This document shows positions 9,682 to 18,737 of a DNA stretch of 64,000 bases, piece by piece. The notes below the pieces were generated by a model, which worked only from the letters and a program-made list of their open reading frames with translations, did no database searches and was not told where the DNA came from. The position numbers were made by a program, and so were the translations under genes. Each line of letters starts with the position of its first letter. Position 1 is the stretch's first letter. The DNA is from Pseudomonas asplenii. Lineage in GTDB: Bacteria > Pseudomonadota > Gammaproteobacteria > Pseudomonadales > Pseudomonadaceae. The stretch covers positions 29,095 through 93,094 of the forward strand of contig NZ_JSYZ01000028.1 of assembly GCF_001293465.1 (NCBI RefSeq). Reading direction: 5' to 3'.

Positions 9682-9908
9682 TGTCGGTCTCCAGACTGGC
9701 CGCCAGAGTCTAGCCATGACTGACCGCCTGATCAACCGGCTGAACGCCTTGAAAATACCGTTGCTGAATCACGGTGGAGCAGGGCAAGGGCAGTGAACTA
9801 TCGGTTCCGGTAATAGTGAACATCAAGCATCGCAAGTTCCGTTTTGCCGGGGCACACCGGAAAATTGCCGCCATTCCAACGAACCGCGTCTTTAACCAGG
9901 ATTTGCCC

Positions 9909-10250
9909 ATGCGCCGCTTACTGCTTCCCGTTCTGGCCTTCGCCGCCTTGTTGCTCCAGGGGTGTGCCTCCGCCCCCAACGACCCGACGCTGACCCTGCA
10001 GACCAGCAAGACGCCGGAGGAGTACACCGAGTGCGTGGTGCCGAAACTGCAGAAAAACGCCCTGACCCCGATGGTTTCCCAGAGCCAGCGGCACTACAAG
10101 ATCGTCGTGGCCAGCAAGTTCGCCGCGGACAATGTGCTCGAGGCCTACAAGGCGCCGAGCGGTGGCAAAGTGTTCCTCTACGAGCGGCAACTGCTGGCAT
10201 CGACCTTCAAGGCCTCGCCGTTCGAGCGTGCCGCGCAGGATTGCCTGTAG
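9909..10250 (+). CDS. Small outer-membrane-type lipoprotein, unknown function
   Basis: The 113-residue product starts at ATG 9909 and opens with a lipoprotein signal (MRRLLLPVLAF..., lipobox LLQGC), so cysteine 21 should be acylated after cleavage. The mature part is small and polar with two further cysteines (TECVVPK and the C-terminal AQDCL) that could form a disulfide in the periplasm. The frame stays open upstream, but only the 9909 start gives a signal peptide. Its stop codon abuts that of the convergent histidine kinase gene. I do not recognise the family. Confidence 0.75.
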   Translation: MRRLLLPVLAFAALLLQGCASAPNDPTLTLQTSKTPEEYTECVVPKLQKNALTPMVSQSQRHYKIVVASKFAADNVLEAYKAPSGGKVFLYERQLLASTFKASPFERAAQDCL

Positions 10251-11621
10251 TCAGCGGCCCGTTTCCGCTCTTGGCTGGCCTGCCGGCAACAGTACATCCA
10301 GTTCACTTCGACCCGGTATCGAGGTCAATTCGACGCGTCCGCCGAGCTGTTCGACCCGTTCCCGAATATTGCGCAGACCGATACCGGCCTGGCTGCGGGT
10401 GACCTGGGCGATGTCGAAACCGATCCCATCGTCGACCATTCGCAGGCGGATCGAGGTTTCGCTGCTGTACAGGTTGATCGAAACGTGACGGGCCCGGGCA
10501 TGCCGTTCGATGTTTGCCAGGCCCTCCTGGACGATACGGAACAACGACACCGCCGCCTCGTCGGCCAGGCGGCTGTCGAAGTCACTGACGCTGCAACTCA
10601 CCTGCAACCCCGTCCGCTGCTCGAACTCCGCGGCAAGATGACCGATCGCCGCCGGCAGGCCGAGGCTGTCGAGCAGCGACGAGCGCAGGTCGTGGGACAG
10701 GTTGCGCACTTCGCCAATCGCTTCGCCCATGCGCTCGGTGGCTTCTCTGAGGATGCCCAGGCCCTTGGCGTACTGTTGTTTTTCGAAGACATGCCCGGCC
10801 AGCTCGAACTTGAACTTGATCGACACCAGCAACTGGCTGATCCCATCATGCAGCTCGCGGGAGATCCGTGAGCGTTCCTCTTCCTGGAGGCTGACGATAC
10901 GCCGGGTCAACTGCCGCAGCTTGCGGTCGGCCAGGCGCTGCTCGCTGAAGTTCAAGGTCATGCCGCCGGCGAACACCAACAGCACCGCGACCAGTGCCAC
11001 CAGGGCGATCGCCAGCATGGTTTCGTGAATGCCACGGGCCACCTCGTCGCGGGCCTGCCGGGTGGCCTGGTCGACATCTTCCAGGTAGATGCCGGTGCCG
11101 AGCATCCAGCCCCAGCGATCGAGCATCACCACATAGGACAACTTGCCGGTGACCTGGCCGGTGGACGGCTTGTTCCAGGCATAACGCTGGAAACCCGTGC
11201 CGGATTGTGCGGTTTTCAGTAGCGCCTGGATCACCGCCAGGCCGTGGGGGTCCTGCATCTCCCAGAGATCCCGGCCGACCAGCTCCGCCTGCCGCGCATG
11301 CATCAGGTTGCGCCCCTCGCGGTCATAGACGAAGAAATAACCATCGACGCCGAAACTGAGCTTGCGCAGCACCTCCAGCACCTGCTGCCGGGCCTGTTCA
11401 TCGCCCTGGCCGTCGTTGTACAACGGCGCGATCAGGCTCTGGGCGAGGGCGACATGGTTCTTCAGCTCGGCGCGTTTGCTGGCCAGGATGCTGTGTTCGA
11501 TCAGTTGCGCCTGCTGGTCGCCCAACTGGCGGTTGAGGGAAAACACCAGGCCGCAGATCACCGCGATCGCCAGCGCCAGGGGCAGAATCCCCAAGGCGAC
11601 GACTTTGTGTTTGAGCTGCAT
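10251..11621 (-). CDS. Cache-domain sensor histidine kinase of the NarX/HisKA_3 class
   Basis: A 456-residue membrane sensor. It has an N-terminal transmembrane helix (about residues 7-30), a periplasmic single-Cache domain (YFFVYDREGRNLMHA to GTGIYLEDVDQ), a second helix near 205-230, a short HAMP-like linker, the HisKA_3 phosphoacceptor motif SRELHDGISQLL, and a HATPase domain (IVQEGLANIERHA, DDGIGFD, GIGLRNIRERVE). The ATG at 11621 follows GGACAGGAGCCCAG, a good ribosome site, so the longer upstream frame is not used. Kinases of this class act on NarL-type response regulators; none is next to it, so the partner is elsewhere. Cache domains usually bind small carboxylates or amino acids. Confidence 0.87.
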   Translation of the reverse strand: MQLKHKVVALGILPLALAIAVICGLVFSLNRQLGDQQAQLIEHSILASKRAELKNHVALAQSLIAPLYNDGQGDEQARQQVLEVLRKLSFGVDGYFFVYDREGRNLMHARQAELVGRDLWEMQDPHGLAVIQALLKTAQSGTGFQRYAWNKPSTGQVTGKLSYVVMLDRWGWMLGTGIYLEDVDQATRQARDEVARGIHETMLAIALVALVAVLLVFAGGMTLNFSEQRLADRKLRQLTRRIVSLQEEERSRISRELHDGISQLLVSIKFKFELAGHVFEKQQYAKGLGILREATERMGEAIGEVRNLSHDLRSSLLDSLGLPAAIGHLAAEFEQRTGLQVSCSVSDFDSRLADEAAVSLFRIVQEGLANIERHARARHVSINLYSSETSIRLRMVDDGIGFDIAQVTRSQAGIGLRNIRERVEQLGGRVELTSIPGRSELDVLLPAGQPRAETGR

Positions 11622-11859
11622 CTGGGCTCCTGTCCGGCTCGTGTGGGGAGGGTTGTCAGGCAATTCGTAGAGACGACGAGCTCAGTCCTACGGATGTCTT
11701 GTAGATATCGGACAACCACATTGGGCCAGTTCCATCAGGCGGAAACAAGGTATGCAACAACAAGAAAGGGCACTGCCAAGCCTTGCCTGGCTTTGGACTG
11801 CCCCCTGAAAGGCGGGCAGACCCACCGTAACCTCAAACAGGTGGGGAGTGCAGCTATCA

Positions 11860-12627
11860 TCACTCCGGCATATACCTCACCCGCAACCGCTCCAGGGTCC
11901 CATCCCGACGCAGTGCCTCCACGGCATTGCGCAGCCGCTTCACCAGATCTGCGGAACACTGTTTGGAGCAGGCCAGATACACCTGCGCCGAACTCATCAC
12001 CGGGCTCATGTACAGCTTGCGATCGGAGAGCTTCGGCCAGATATAGCGGCTCTCCGGAACGCCATTGAACCAGGCATCGATCCGGCCCATGAGCAGCATC
12101 TGCGCGGGATTGTCGCCGATGGTCAGCGGGTAGATCTGATCCTTGTCAAAACCCTGGGTACGCAGGATTTCCTCCTGCGCGCTGCCCAGCCCGACACCGA
12201 TCACCCGATAGGTCTTCCTGGCCTGGTCGAAGCTGGTCACCGGCTTGTCGAGACTGAAAAACGCCCGGTCCATGCTCATGATCGGCGCGATCCAGGTGAA
12301 GCGATCCTCACGTTCCGGCGTGCGCGTCAGTGGTGCAATCAACAGATCCTGCTTGTCACTGACATGCCGCTGCGCCCGGGCCCACGGCAATGCCTCTATA
12401 TGGGCGGTGTGGCCTGTCCTGGCGATGGCCTGCACGGCAATATCGCCGACGATGCCATGCCCGTTGGAATCGTCGACAAAGGTCAGCGGCGGTGCATCGA
12501 GGATGTACAGATCGATAGGAGAGGGCGAGGGCGCGGCCAATGCGGCCTGTGCAGTCAGCAGCGACACGGAAAGACACAGCCGGGCCAGCCAGGGGCGGGC
12601 CGTCGATGGGCGGGGGGCGGGTTCCAT
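11860..12627 (-). CDS. Periplasmic substrate-binding protein of the SBP_bac_3 type, no transporter attached
   Basis: The 255-residue product has a signal peptide ending near ALAAPSPSP and then the amino-acid-binding fold (LYILDAPPLTFVDDSNGHG, DIAVQAIARTG, later AWFNGVPESRYIW). ATG 12627 is preferred because GAGAG precedes it; a start at 12657 lacks a ribosome site. No permease or ATPase gene lies nearby. It is 238 bases from the Cache kinase on the same strand, so an accessory sensing role is possible but unproven. Two cysteines (LACSKQCS) near the C-terminal third could pair in the periplasm. Confidence 0.75.
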   Translation of the reverse strand: MEPAPRPSTARPWLARLCLSVSLLTAQAALAAPSPSPIDLYILDAPPLTFVDDSNGHGIVGDIAVQAIARTGHTAHIEALPWARAQRHVSDKQDLLIAPLTRTPEREDRFTWIAPIMSMDRAFFSLDKPVTSFDQARKTYRVIGVGLGSAQEEILRTQGFDKDQIYPLTIGDNPAQMLLMGRIDAWFNGVPESRYIWPKLSDRKLYMSPVMSSAQVYLACSKQCSADLVKRLRNAVEALRRDGTLERLRVRYMPE

Positions 12628-12833
12628 GGCAGGTCTCTCTAGCTCGGCGGATGTCATGGGGCAGTAGCCTGGCTGATAGCAAACGGCTTCAGAGTAGCAT
12701 CAGAGCCCTCGGATGGTGCATCGTTCCCAAATTTTGTGCACGTGCCCTGGACGCCTATCGAGCATTCGTGTCGGGCGCCACCCGGTTGCGCAGTGGCGCT
12801 TGCTTTTATGAGTGAGAGTCGGTGGCGCGGCGA

Positions 12834-13496
12834 TTAGATCGGCGCTGCAAAGCTTTTGAGTGCACGAATGATCTCTGTGGCTTGAGTGATTTCCTCGATG
12901 ACTTCATGGGGGCTCAGAGACGATCGGCTTAGTTGACTCTGGTAGAGCGAGATAAAGGTATTGAGATTGGTTTTTTGTATATCAATCGATGACTTCACGG
13001 CTGAGATCACCAGGATTTTCTGGATCTTTTCACGAATGTCCCGGGCATTTACAGGCGTTGCCCAGATCCTGAGGTCCAACTTGACGATGGAGGGGCCGTC
13101 AGTCAGGACGAAGTATCTGTCCTTTCCTGCCGTGAGTTCTTCGTCGTGGGCGAGAAAGGTCCTGATAATGTCCGCTATCTGGCTGCCAATGACATTGCGC
13201 ATCCTGGCAGAACCGCCTGCGACGATTTTTTCCAGGGGCCCCATGACCGCACCGAGCACCTGGCGATCGGTCACGGCAGGGTTGTAGGCATGCACCTCTG
13301 AATAGGTATCGATGATGTTCGAAATGGGCACTATCTGATTGTCGCTGCCCAGGGAGGTATTCAAGCGGTTCGTGAGCTCCAGCTCGGCGACTGTGGCGCG
13401 TGCCTTGCCAAGATCGAAGAGCGTTTTCACATGCTCGCGCACATTTTCAAGCTCCTCATCGTTGAACAGCTTCAAAGCTTCCTTGAGTTGCCCCAT
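12834..13496 (-). CDS. Hypothetical cytosolic protein, unknown function
   Basis: A 220-residue protein with no signal peptide or membrane segment, rich in predicted helix and charged residues (MGQLKEALKLFNDEELENVREH at the start is amphipathic). GGCGAGGACGTACAC before ATG 13496 supplies a Shine-Dalgarno. Codon use is less GC-biased than in the neighbours, and it opens a stretch of several such genes to 16.4 kb. I do not recognise a family. The central part (TDGPSIVKLDLRIWATPV) looks like a beta-rich core between helical ends. Confidence 0.65.
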   Translation of the reverse strand: MGQLKEALKLFNDEELENVREHVKTLFDLGKARATVAELELTNRLNTSLGSDNQIVPISNIIDTYSEVHAYNPAVTDRQVLGAVMGPLEKIVAGGSARMRNVIGSQIADIIRTFLAHDEELTAGKDRYFVLTDGPSIVKLDLRIWATPVNARDIREKIQKILVISAVKSSIDIQKTNLNTFISLYQSQLSRSSLSPHEVIEEITQATEIIRALKSFAAPI

Positions 13497-13683
13497 GTGT
13501 ACGTCCTCGCCGGTTCAGGTTTTGAGTGGTTTTAACACAGCCGGAATCAACCGAGAAGCGGGCGGTTAAATGACTGGAATTGGATAACTCAACTAAATCT
13601 CCATTTAGTTGAGTTATTTCATGAGTTGCCCGTGAAGGTCGTATCCCAGCAGTGTGAGGGGGATGAATGTCAGTCAAGCGGGA

Positions 13684-14073
13684 TTATCGACTTCCTGAAA
13701 TAGCACCCACCATGTATTGGTTCAAATCGCGAAAATCCTTAACGCTCCATGCGTGCGAAGGCAGCTTTACACCGTTCTCCTGCAAGGTTCTTGGAATCAA
13801 ATCCCCATTGGGGCGAAGTATTACCGATGAAACAATAACGCCCGGATAATCATTCAACCGCTTTTTGAAGGCTGACGTCGTCAGATCAGGCGTGGGAGGA
13901 TTGCTTTTTTTAGCCAGCGGGCCTGTTCCCTTGATATCGGCACCATGGCACATGGCGCATCGTTGTAAATAGAGGTTCTTCCCATTGATGTTATCCGCCA
14001 GGGATGGCGATGCCTGAATGAGCGATAGAGTGCCGAGTAAGGCCATGAGTGGTGCTTTCATTCCACGAAGCAT
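13684..14073 (-). CDS. Periplasmic monohaem cytochrome c
   Basis: The 129-residue product carries a signal peptide cleaved near SPSLADN and a single haem-binding CAMCH motif at about residues 38-42 (LYLQRCAMCHGADIKGTG). A methionine that could be the distal ligand lies near the C-terminus (NQYMVG). Start ATG 14073 is preceded by AAGGGATCAGC. The family normally transfers electrons in the periplasm. No oxidase or dehydrogenase partner is adjacent, so the redox partner is unknown. The gene sits in the lower-GC patch with other orphans. Confidence 0.8.
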   Translation of the reverse strand: MLRGMKAPLMALLGTLSLIQASPSLADNINGKNLYLQRCAMCHGADIKGTGPLAKKSNPPTPDLTTSAFKKRLNDYPGVIVSSVILRPNGDLIPRTLQENGVKLPSHAWSVKDFRDLNQYMVGAISGSR

Positions 14074-14131
14074 GCTGATCCCTTGTTTATGCTGAGGCTG
14101 GATACGTCATTGGGGCCTTTGTCTGGCCGAG

Positions 14132-14416
14132 TCAAAGGCCTTTCATGCATTTCCTGACGTCATCGTCGATCACATTGCCAGGCTTGATGCAGTCCTTGAG
14201 CGCCTTTCTATCTGGCAGGCCGTCGAACTCGGCGCGTGCCTGAGCGCGACATTGCTTGTTCATTACGTTGGCGAACTCCGAGCGTTGACCTTTGTAGACT
14301 CCGCAAAGCACTGCGTCCGAGACTTTCTGAACCTGAGCAGTGAACGGTTGCGTGATGGGTTGGGCTGATCCTGTGCTACAGACAAACAGCATGGCTGCGG
14401 TGATGATCCATTTCAT
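14132..14416 (-). CDS. Small secreted Cys-containing protein
   Basis: The 94-residue product starts at ATG 14416 (AGGACGC upstream) and has a signal peptide (MKWIITAAMLFVCSTGSAQP). The mature chain has four cysteines (VLCG, KQCR, KDCI, RKCM), which suggests two disulfides in the periplasm. It lies 58 bases downstream of the cytochrome c gene on the same strand, so the pair may share a transcript. I do not recognise a family. Confidence 0.65.
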   Translation of the reverse strand: MKWIITAAMLFVCSTGSAQPITQPFTAQVQKVSDAVLCGVYKGQRSEFANVMNKQCRAQARAEFDGLPDRKALKDCIKPGNVIDDDVRKCMKGL

Positions 14417-14711
14417 GAAGCGTCCTTGGATGATGTGGCGATGCAATGAGCGAAACGTCCGGGAACGAGACGTTAGCGCAAGGTCTTGATTTGCGTAAGG
14501 TCCGGCTCATGAATTCTGTGGAGAAGCGGACTGAACGAGTCATATGATACTACGCATAATGTATATTATGTTAAATCGTGTGTATGCGTAATGGCGTTCA
14601 CACTGCCCCCTCGTCGAATCTCTTTGCCGGAACGTAAAATGGCGCCCGCTCCAATTCAGCTCGGACGCCCTGCGCTTTCAGCTTGATCAGCCACCACACG
14701 AAAGGATTCCA

Positions 14712-15461
14712 ATGAGCGCTGAAGAAAAGATCGACACGACTACGCCTGCCGTCATCGCCAAATCCACCAGTCAATTTCCCTGGGTGCTCGCGCTGCCGTT
14801 TTTGGGCTTCGTCGGTTATGCCGCGCCGTACGTCACTGGTTTGATTTATTGGCAACACTATCTGCGCGGCCTCAGCATTCCCTCTGGACTGTTCGAAGCT
14901 GAGTCTCGGGATTATTTTGTATTCGCCTACGTGGCTCTGGTCGAGTCGCTTGGCAACTGGACTGGCATTGTGCGCAACCCGTTTGTCTGGCTCTCCGTCG
15001 CTGGTTTTATCCTGGCACTCTCTGTTGAGCTGGTGGTCATCAAGAAGCTCGAAAAAAATGCTCGGATAAAAAGCACGTTCGAAAAATACACCCGTAATCG
15101 ATACGTCGCTCTCACCAGTGGGCTTGTTGTGCTTTGCGCAGCCATTACGACCGTGTTGATGCTGATACCGCTTATCCTGCTGCCAGTCCTGCTTATTCCT
15201 GGCGCCATTGGAAATTACGGTGCCGATCAAACCCTGAAGCGCGACCGTGAGATTTTTGCCAGGGGTTGTGATTTCTCCGAGGAGGCAAAAAGGCACTGTT
15301 ACGTGGTCCGGGATGGCGAGAAAGTCATTGCCTCGGGCTTTCTGGTGGCGACCTCGGGCTCCAGGCTGGCTATTTATGAAAATGGCCGACCCAGGATCCT
15401 TCCACTGAAGGACTACAGTGTCGAAACGCTGGTTGAAGATGAAAAATCGACTACAGAGTAA
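14712..15461 (+). CDS. Hypothetical inner-membrane protein
   Basis: The 249-residue protein has about four hydrophobic segments (PWVLALPFLGFVGYAAPYV, a Trp/Tyr-rich segment around residues 75-90, FVWLSVAGFILALSVEL, and a long one around 138-165) and a soluble C-terminal domain of about 70 residues (DFSEEAKRHCYVVRDGEKVI onward). AAAGGATTCC precedes ATG 14712. Base use is lower in GC than the housekeeping neighbours. No family is recognised. The C-terminal domain looks like a small beta-rich module facing the cytosol. Confidence 0.7.
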   Translation: MSAEEKIDTTTPAVIAKSTSQFPWVLALPFLGFVGYAAPYVTGLIYWQHYLRGLSIPSGLFEAESRDYFVFAYVALVESLGNWTGIVRNPFVWLSVAGFILALSVELVVIKKLEKNARIKSTFEKYTRNRYVALTSGLVVLCAAITTVLMLIPLILLPVLLIPGAIGNYGADQTLKRDREIFARGCDFSEEAKRHCYVVRDGEKVIASGFLVATSGSRLAIYENGRPRILPLKDYSVETLVEDEKSTTE

Positions 15462-15562
15462 AAATCGTGAGCCACGCCCTCTCCACTTCGAGTTGGTGTT
15501 CCCATTCCAGGTGTGTGTTCAGAGCGTACTGCTGAACACGCATCGAAATAGCGAGGGTAAAT

Positions 15563-16369
15563 TTGCTAAATCAAGAAGTTAACAATGAGATCATTCGAGG
15601 AGATTTCCAGGGGAAAACCTCTGCTGAGCTCAAGGGCCTGTATGTCAAGCGCAACTCACTGAATGTTTCTCCAGGGGAGCATATTTATCGGCTATTCCGG
15701 ATTGACTATCTCTTGAAGGATGTAAAGAAATCAACGCTGAGCCTGGTTAAAGTTTGCCCTGACTCTTTTGACGACCCAGGGGAAAACCCATTGATCGACA
15801 AAAAATTCATGGAGAATGGAGATGAGATCCTTTTAGGGTTCCTGGATTGTTATTATGCTCTTTGTTGGACTGACGACCCGCTTGATTCAAGGTGGCGGCG
15901 AGACCGATTCTTGCGTGGGCGAGCAGGTGCAAGGGTAAGGGTTTCGCTAGAAAAATTCATGTATCAGATGATGGATGAGCGGGATCGATACTTTATGCTT
16001 CACTGCTTTGCCGCAAGGGTTGAGTACCGTAGTGATGAGGCGATGCAGGCTCTTTTGAGCAGTAATGACTATTCGGTACATCTGGACTCGCTGGGTCAAG
16101 GAGGCGTCCTGGCTGTTTCGACGGTCACCGATTTCTTGGAGGAAGAACGCGAAATTCGCATAGTGTACTCTTATGAACGCGATAATGCATTCGTAGCAGA
16201 ACAGGTTCGACTTGAAGGGAATCTCTGTCGAATCCCCTTTGACTGGACGAATATCATTGAAGAAATAAATTTTGATGAGTCTGTATCGAAGCAAGAATAT
16301 GAAAAACTGTTGGCTCAATTGAGGAGTCATGGCATCAATTGCCCAATAACTCTGCAGCCCATAGAGTGA
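15563..16369 (+). CDS. DUF2971-like protein
   Basis: The 268-residue product begins at a TTG codon with GAGGG 5-9 bases before it; no ATG fits as well. Two features recall the DUF2971 family: an early HIYRLFRIDYLLKDV segment followed by CPDSFDDPGENPL (equivalent to the fNDPfe motif), and YALCWTDDPLDSRWRR (like the cfs..d..mW motif). The function of DUF2971 proteins is unsettled; they often lie in accessory regions. No nuclease motif is visible. The AT-richer codon use points to acquired DNA. Confidence 0.65.
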   Translation: MLNQEVNNEIIRGDFQGKTSAELKGLYVKRNSLNVSPGEHIYRLFRIDYLLKDVKKSTLSLVKVCPDSFDDPGENPLIDKKFMENGDEILLGFLDCYYALCWTDDPLDSRWRRDRFLRGRAGARVRVSLEKFMYQMMDERDRYFMLHCFAARVEYRSDEAMQALLSSNDYSVHLDSLGQGGVLAVSTVTDFLEEEREIRIVYSYERDNAFVAEQVRLEGNLCRIPFDWTNIIEEINFDESVSKQEYEKLLAQLRSHGINCPITLQPIE

Positions 16370-16397
16370 TTATCCAGATTCTTCCTGGCTTCTGCTG

Positions 16398-17681
16398 TTA
16401 AAGGGCTGCTCGCAAGAACCGAACCCGAGCCCGCTGCGGCCGCAGGGAAAACCACCCCCGTGGCGCCAGCTCGCCGTCGTACACGATGTCCCAATGCTCC
16501 ACCCAGTAGGCCAGCGCTGCCGCCAGATCGATCATCGCCATCGCGGTTCCCGGGCAGGAACGGTCCCCCAGGCCGAACGGGAAATAGGCGCCGCGCGGCC
16601 ACGTTGCCGAGTCCAGGAAACGTTCCGGGCGGAATTCCAGGGGCGCCTCGAACCAGCGTGGGTCGCGATGGGTGATCCAGCTGGAGACCATGACCACGTC
16701 GCCCCGCTTGAGCGAATGCCCGGACACTTCGATGTCTGCCGTCACCTGCCGTGGCGCCAGGCCGTAGGCTGGTGGGTACAGGCGCAGGCATTCCTGCAGC
16801 ACCGCCCGCAGCAAGGGACAGTTGCGCAGGTCACTGACCGAGCGGATGGCTGGCCAGTCGATGTAGGCCAGTTCGGCCCGCAGTCGCTTGCACAGGTCCG
16901 GACGTTGCGCCAACAGCAACAGGCACCAGGTCAAGGTGACGCCAGTGGACTGGTGCGATGCCATCAGTAGCGTGCAGAGTTCATCGCGCAACTCGACCAG
17001 GGGCTTGGGCGACTGCTGCGCAACCTCGTCGACCACCGCCCGCAATTGCCCCAGCGCCCAGCGTTTGCGCGGGCAGAGTTTGCTCGGGAACCAGTGCCCC
17101 AGGGGCAGACCGGTGGACATTTCCAGCAACGCCACCCGCGACAGCAGGCGCACCGCCTTGGCGATCCGGTAGGCCGAAGGCTCCAGGTCCACCTCGAACA
17201 GCGCGTGACCGCTGAGGGTGGCGCTGAACGCGGCCATTTCCAGGTCGAGATCGTACTCGCGCCCCTCCTCTATCCGCTCTGCCCACTGTGCGGCCAGATG
17301 GCGCACCTCACTGGCCGCTGGCGCAGTAATGTGTGGACGCACCGCCTTGCGCTGTGCCTGGGCCGGCTCGCCTTCGCGCATCATGAAGCTGCGTCCGTTC
17401 CATTGCTTGAGCATGCACAGGGCTGGCGCCCAGCGACGCAGGTCGTCGCGATGCTCGACCATCAGCTCGTGCACGGCTTGCGGATGGAACAGACACCAGA
17501 CACGCTGCGGGCCCATGCGCATGACGGCGACGTCCGGCTGCATCGCGTGCATTTTCTGCAGCCAGGCCAATGGGTCGCGCTGGATCTCCAGCCAATGGCG
17601 CAAGCCGGCGCGGTTATCACCGACCCAGGGCAGATGGGCCAGCCGACGACGGATCGGGCAGTTGGGGTTGGCTTCGAGCAT
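16398..17681 (-). CDS. Cytochrome P450
   Basis: A 427-residue soluble P450. The haem-cysteine loop reads FPFGLGDRSCPG near residue 375, the ExxR motif is ECLRLYPP at about 303, and the PERF-type segment is FRPERFLD. The I-helix carries SHQSTGVTLTW, so the usual acid-alcohol pair (E/D-T) is altered; a threonine remains but the preceding acid is a glutamine or serine. ATG 17681 gives the normal N-terminus (MLEANPNCPIRRRL); the upstream open frame runs through a repeat element. It follows the minus-strand cluster at 17.9-24.8 kb in the same direction but is separated by that repeat, so membership is plausible, not proven. No ferredoxin partner is adjacent. Confidence 0.88.
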   Translation of the reverse strand: MLEANPNCPIRRRLAHLPWVGDNRAGLRHWLEIQRDPLAWLQKMHAMQPDVAVMRMGPQRVWCLFHPQAVHELMVEHRDDLRRWAPALCMLKQWNGRSFMMREGEPAQAQRKAVRPHITAPAASEVRHLAAQWAERIEEGREYDLDLEMAAFSATLSGHALFEVDLEPSAYRIAKAVRLLSRVALLEMSTGLPLGHWFPSKLCPRKRWALGQLRAVVDEVAQQSPKPLVELRDELCTLLMASHQSTGVTLTWCLLLLAQRPDLCKRLRAELAYIDWPAIRSVSDLRNCPLLRAVLQECLRLYPPAYGLAPRQVTADIEVSGHSLKRGDVVMVSSWITHRDPRWFEAPLEFRPERFLDSATWPRGAYFPFGLGDRSCPGTAMAMIDLAAALAYWVEHWDIVYDGELAPRGWFSLRPQRARVRFLRAAL

Positions 17682-17770
17682 GGTTCCGTCTCGCTTTCCT
17701 TCGCTGGGGCCTTGCAACAGCGCGGATTCTAGACTTTTCGAGCCTGAACACCAACACGACGTTACTGATC

Positions 17771-17870
17771 GTTCCCACGTGCCGCGTGGGAAACGCAGTC
17801 CGTGACGCCCTGCGTCACAAGAGCGGACGACAAGCGTCCTGGGAGGCATTCCTACGCGTAGCGTAGGAAC
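17771..17870. repeat. Triple-hairpin intergenic repeat
   Basis: Three palindromes lie in about 100 bases: TTCCCACG / CGTGGGAA (17772-17792, loop 5), GTGACG / CGTCAC (17802-17818, loop 5) and TTCCTACGC / GCGTAGGAA (17849-17869, loop 3). The first has the wording of a palindrome common between Pseudomonas genes. The element separates the P450 gene from the cluster upstream of it and could terminate transcription arriving from 17.9 kb. Confidence 0.7.
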
Positions 17871-17894
17871 GGCCGTCTCAGAAGTCCGCTGATG

Positions 17895-18692
17895 TCAGTC
17901 GCCATTCCCGGCAATGGTGATGTAGTCGGTATACACCTGCGGCGCACCGGAGAAGGACGCCAGTTGCCGCCATTCCTCGTACATGCGCTCGCTCTCCTGG
18001 TGCTCGCGGACAAAGGTCAATGCCTTTTCCGTCGACACGTCCAGTTCCGGGTGGAAGGCATTCAGCGAGGCCAGGCTCTCGATCTCCAGCATCACCGCGT
18101 ACTGGTCCAGGCGGTTACCGCCCTGCCCCTTGAGCATGTGGAACTTCCAGCCCGGGTAGTCTTCGATGCGCTGGATATTGCCGGTGATGAAGTCGTCGAA
18201 GGTCTGCGCCGACACGCCGGAGCGCAACGCCAGGTTATGGATGCCCACCACCCGTGCCACCGGTTTCTCGTCGGCCACGGCGCGGTAGTTGGGGCCTTCG
18301 GCCAGGGAACTGTGGTTGTTCTGCGCCAGCAGCGAATAGGTGGAAAAAAGGGTCGGCAGTTCGGCGAAGGTCGCGAAGGTTTTCCATTCGGCGATCAGTT
18401 CCAGCGCCTCGCCGTGCTGCTGCCAGAACTCGCGGGCATGGGCGGTCTGGTCGCCGTTGTGGTCGATGTAGTGGGCATATTCTTCGGCGCTGGGCGCTTC
18501 GAACAGCATCAGGTACTGGTTCTGTCGCTCGCCGCGCAGGCCCTTGAGCAACGTCCAGCGCCAACCGGGATACGCCGGGATGGCGACGCCACGCTGGCGC
18601 ACGAAATCCTCGAAATGCTCGGCAGTGACGCCCTTTTTCAGGTTGAGACCAATGTAGTGCAGGCTGAATACCGCTGCGGATTCCTGATTCAT
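17895..18692 (-). CDS. Double dimeric alpha/beta-barrel protein B, unknown function
   Basis: The 265-residue protein consists of two related halves. Each begins with a beta strand followed by a helix (VFSLHYIGLNLKKGVTAEHF and VVGIHNLALRSGVSAQTFDD), then a YPGW strand (AYPGWRWTLLKGLRGER and DYPGWKFHMLKGQGGNR), then a QYLMLFEAPS / QYAVMLEIES strand. This looks like a duplicated ferredoxin-like (dimeric alpha/beta-barrel, EthD/NIPSNAP-like) fold. GGAG lies about 9 bases before ATG 18692. It is a close paralogue of the protein encoded at 19922-20728, and the MFS gene lies between them. Possible roles are a cofactor-free oxygenase or isomerase, or a binding protein; nothing in the sequence decides. 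Confidence 0.75.
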   Translation of the reverse strand: MNQESAAVFSLHYIGLNLKKGVTAEHFEDFVRQRGVAIPAYPGWRWTLLKGLRGERQNQYLMLFEAPSAEEYAHYIDHNGDQTAHAREFWQQHGEALELIAEWKTFATFAELPTLFSTYSLLAQNNHSSLAEGPNYRAVADEKPVARVVGIHNLALRSGVSAQTFDDFITGNIQRIEDYPGWKFHMLKGQGGNRLDQYAVMLEIESLASLNAFHPELDVSTEKALTFVREHQESERMYEEWRQLASFSGAPQVYTDYITIAGNGD

Positions 18693-18737
18693 GATGACTC
18701 CATGGAGGGGTAACGTCGGGACGAAACAAACCGGTGT

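Noticed and set aside
14598..15296. 232-codon minus-strand frame opposite the membrane protein gene
   Set aside because: The plus-strand frame has membrane helices and a ribosome site; the minus-strand product is low-complexity and has no start signal.
17682..17849. N-terminal extension of the P450 by 56 residues
   Set aside because: The extra residues come from the palindromic repeat and do not resemble a P450 N-terminus.
17771..17870. CRISPR array
   Set aside because: The repeats are three different hairpins, not identical repeats with equal spacers; no cas genes are present.
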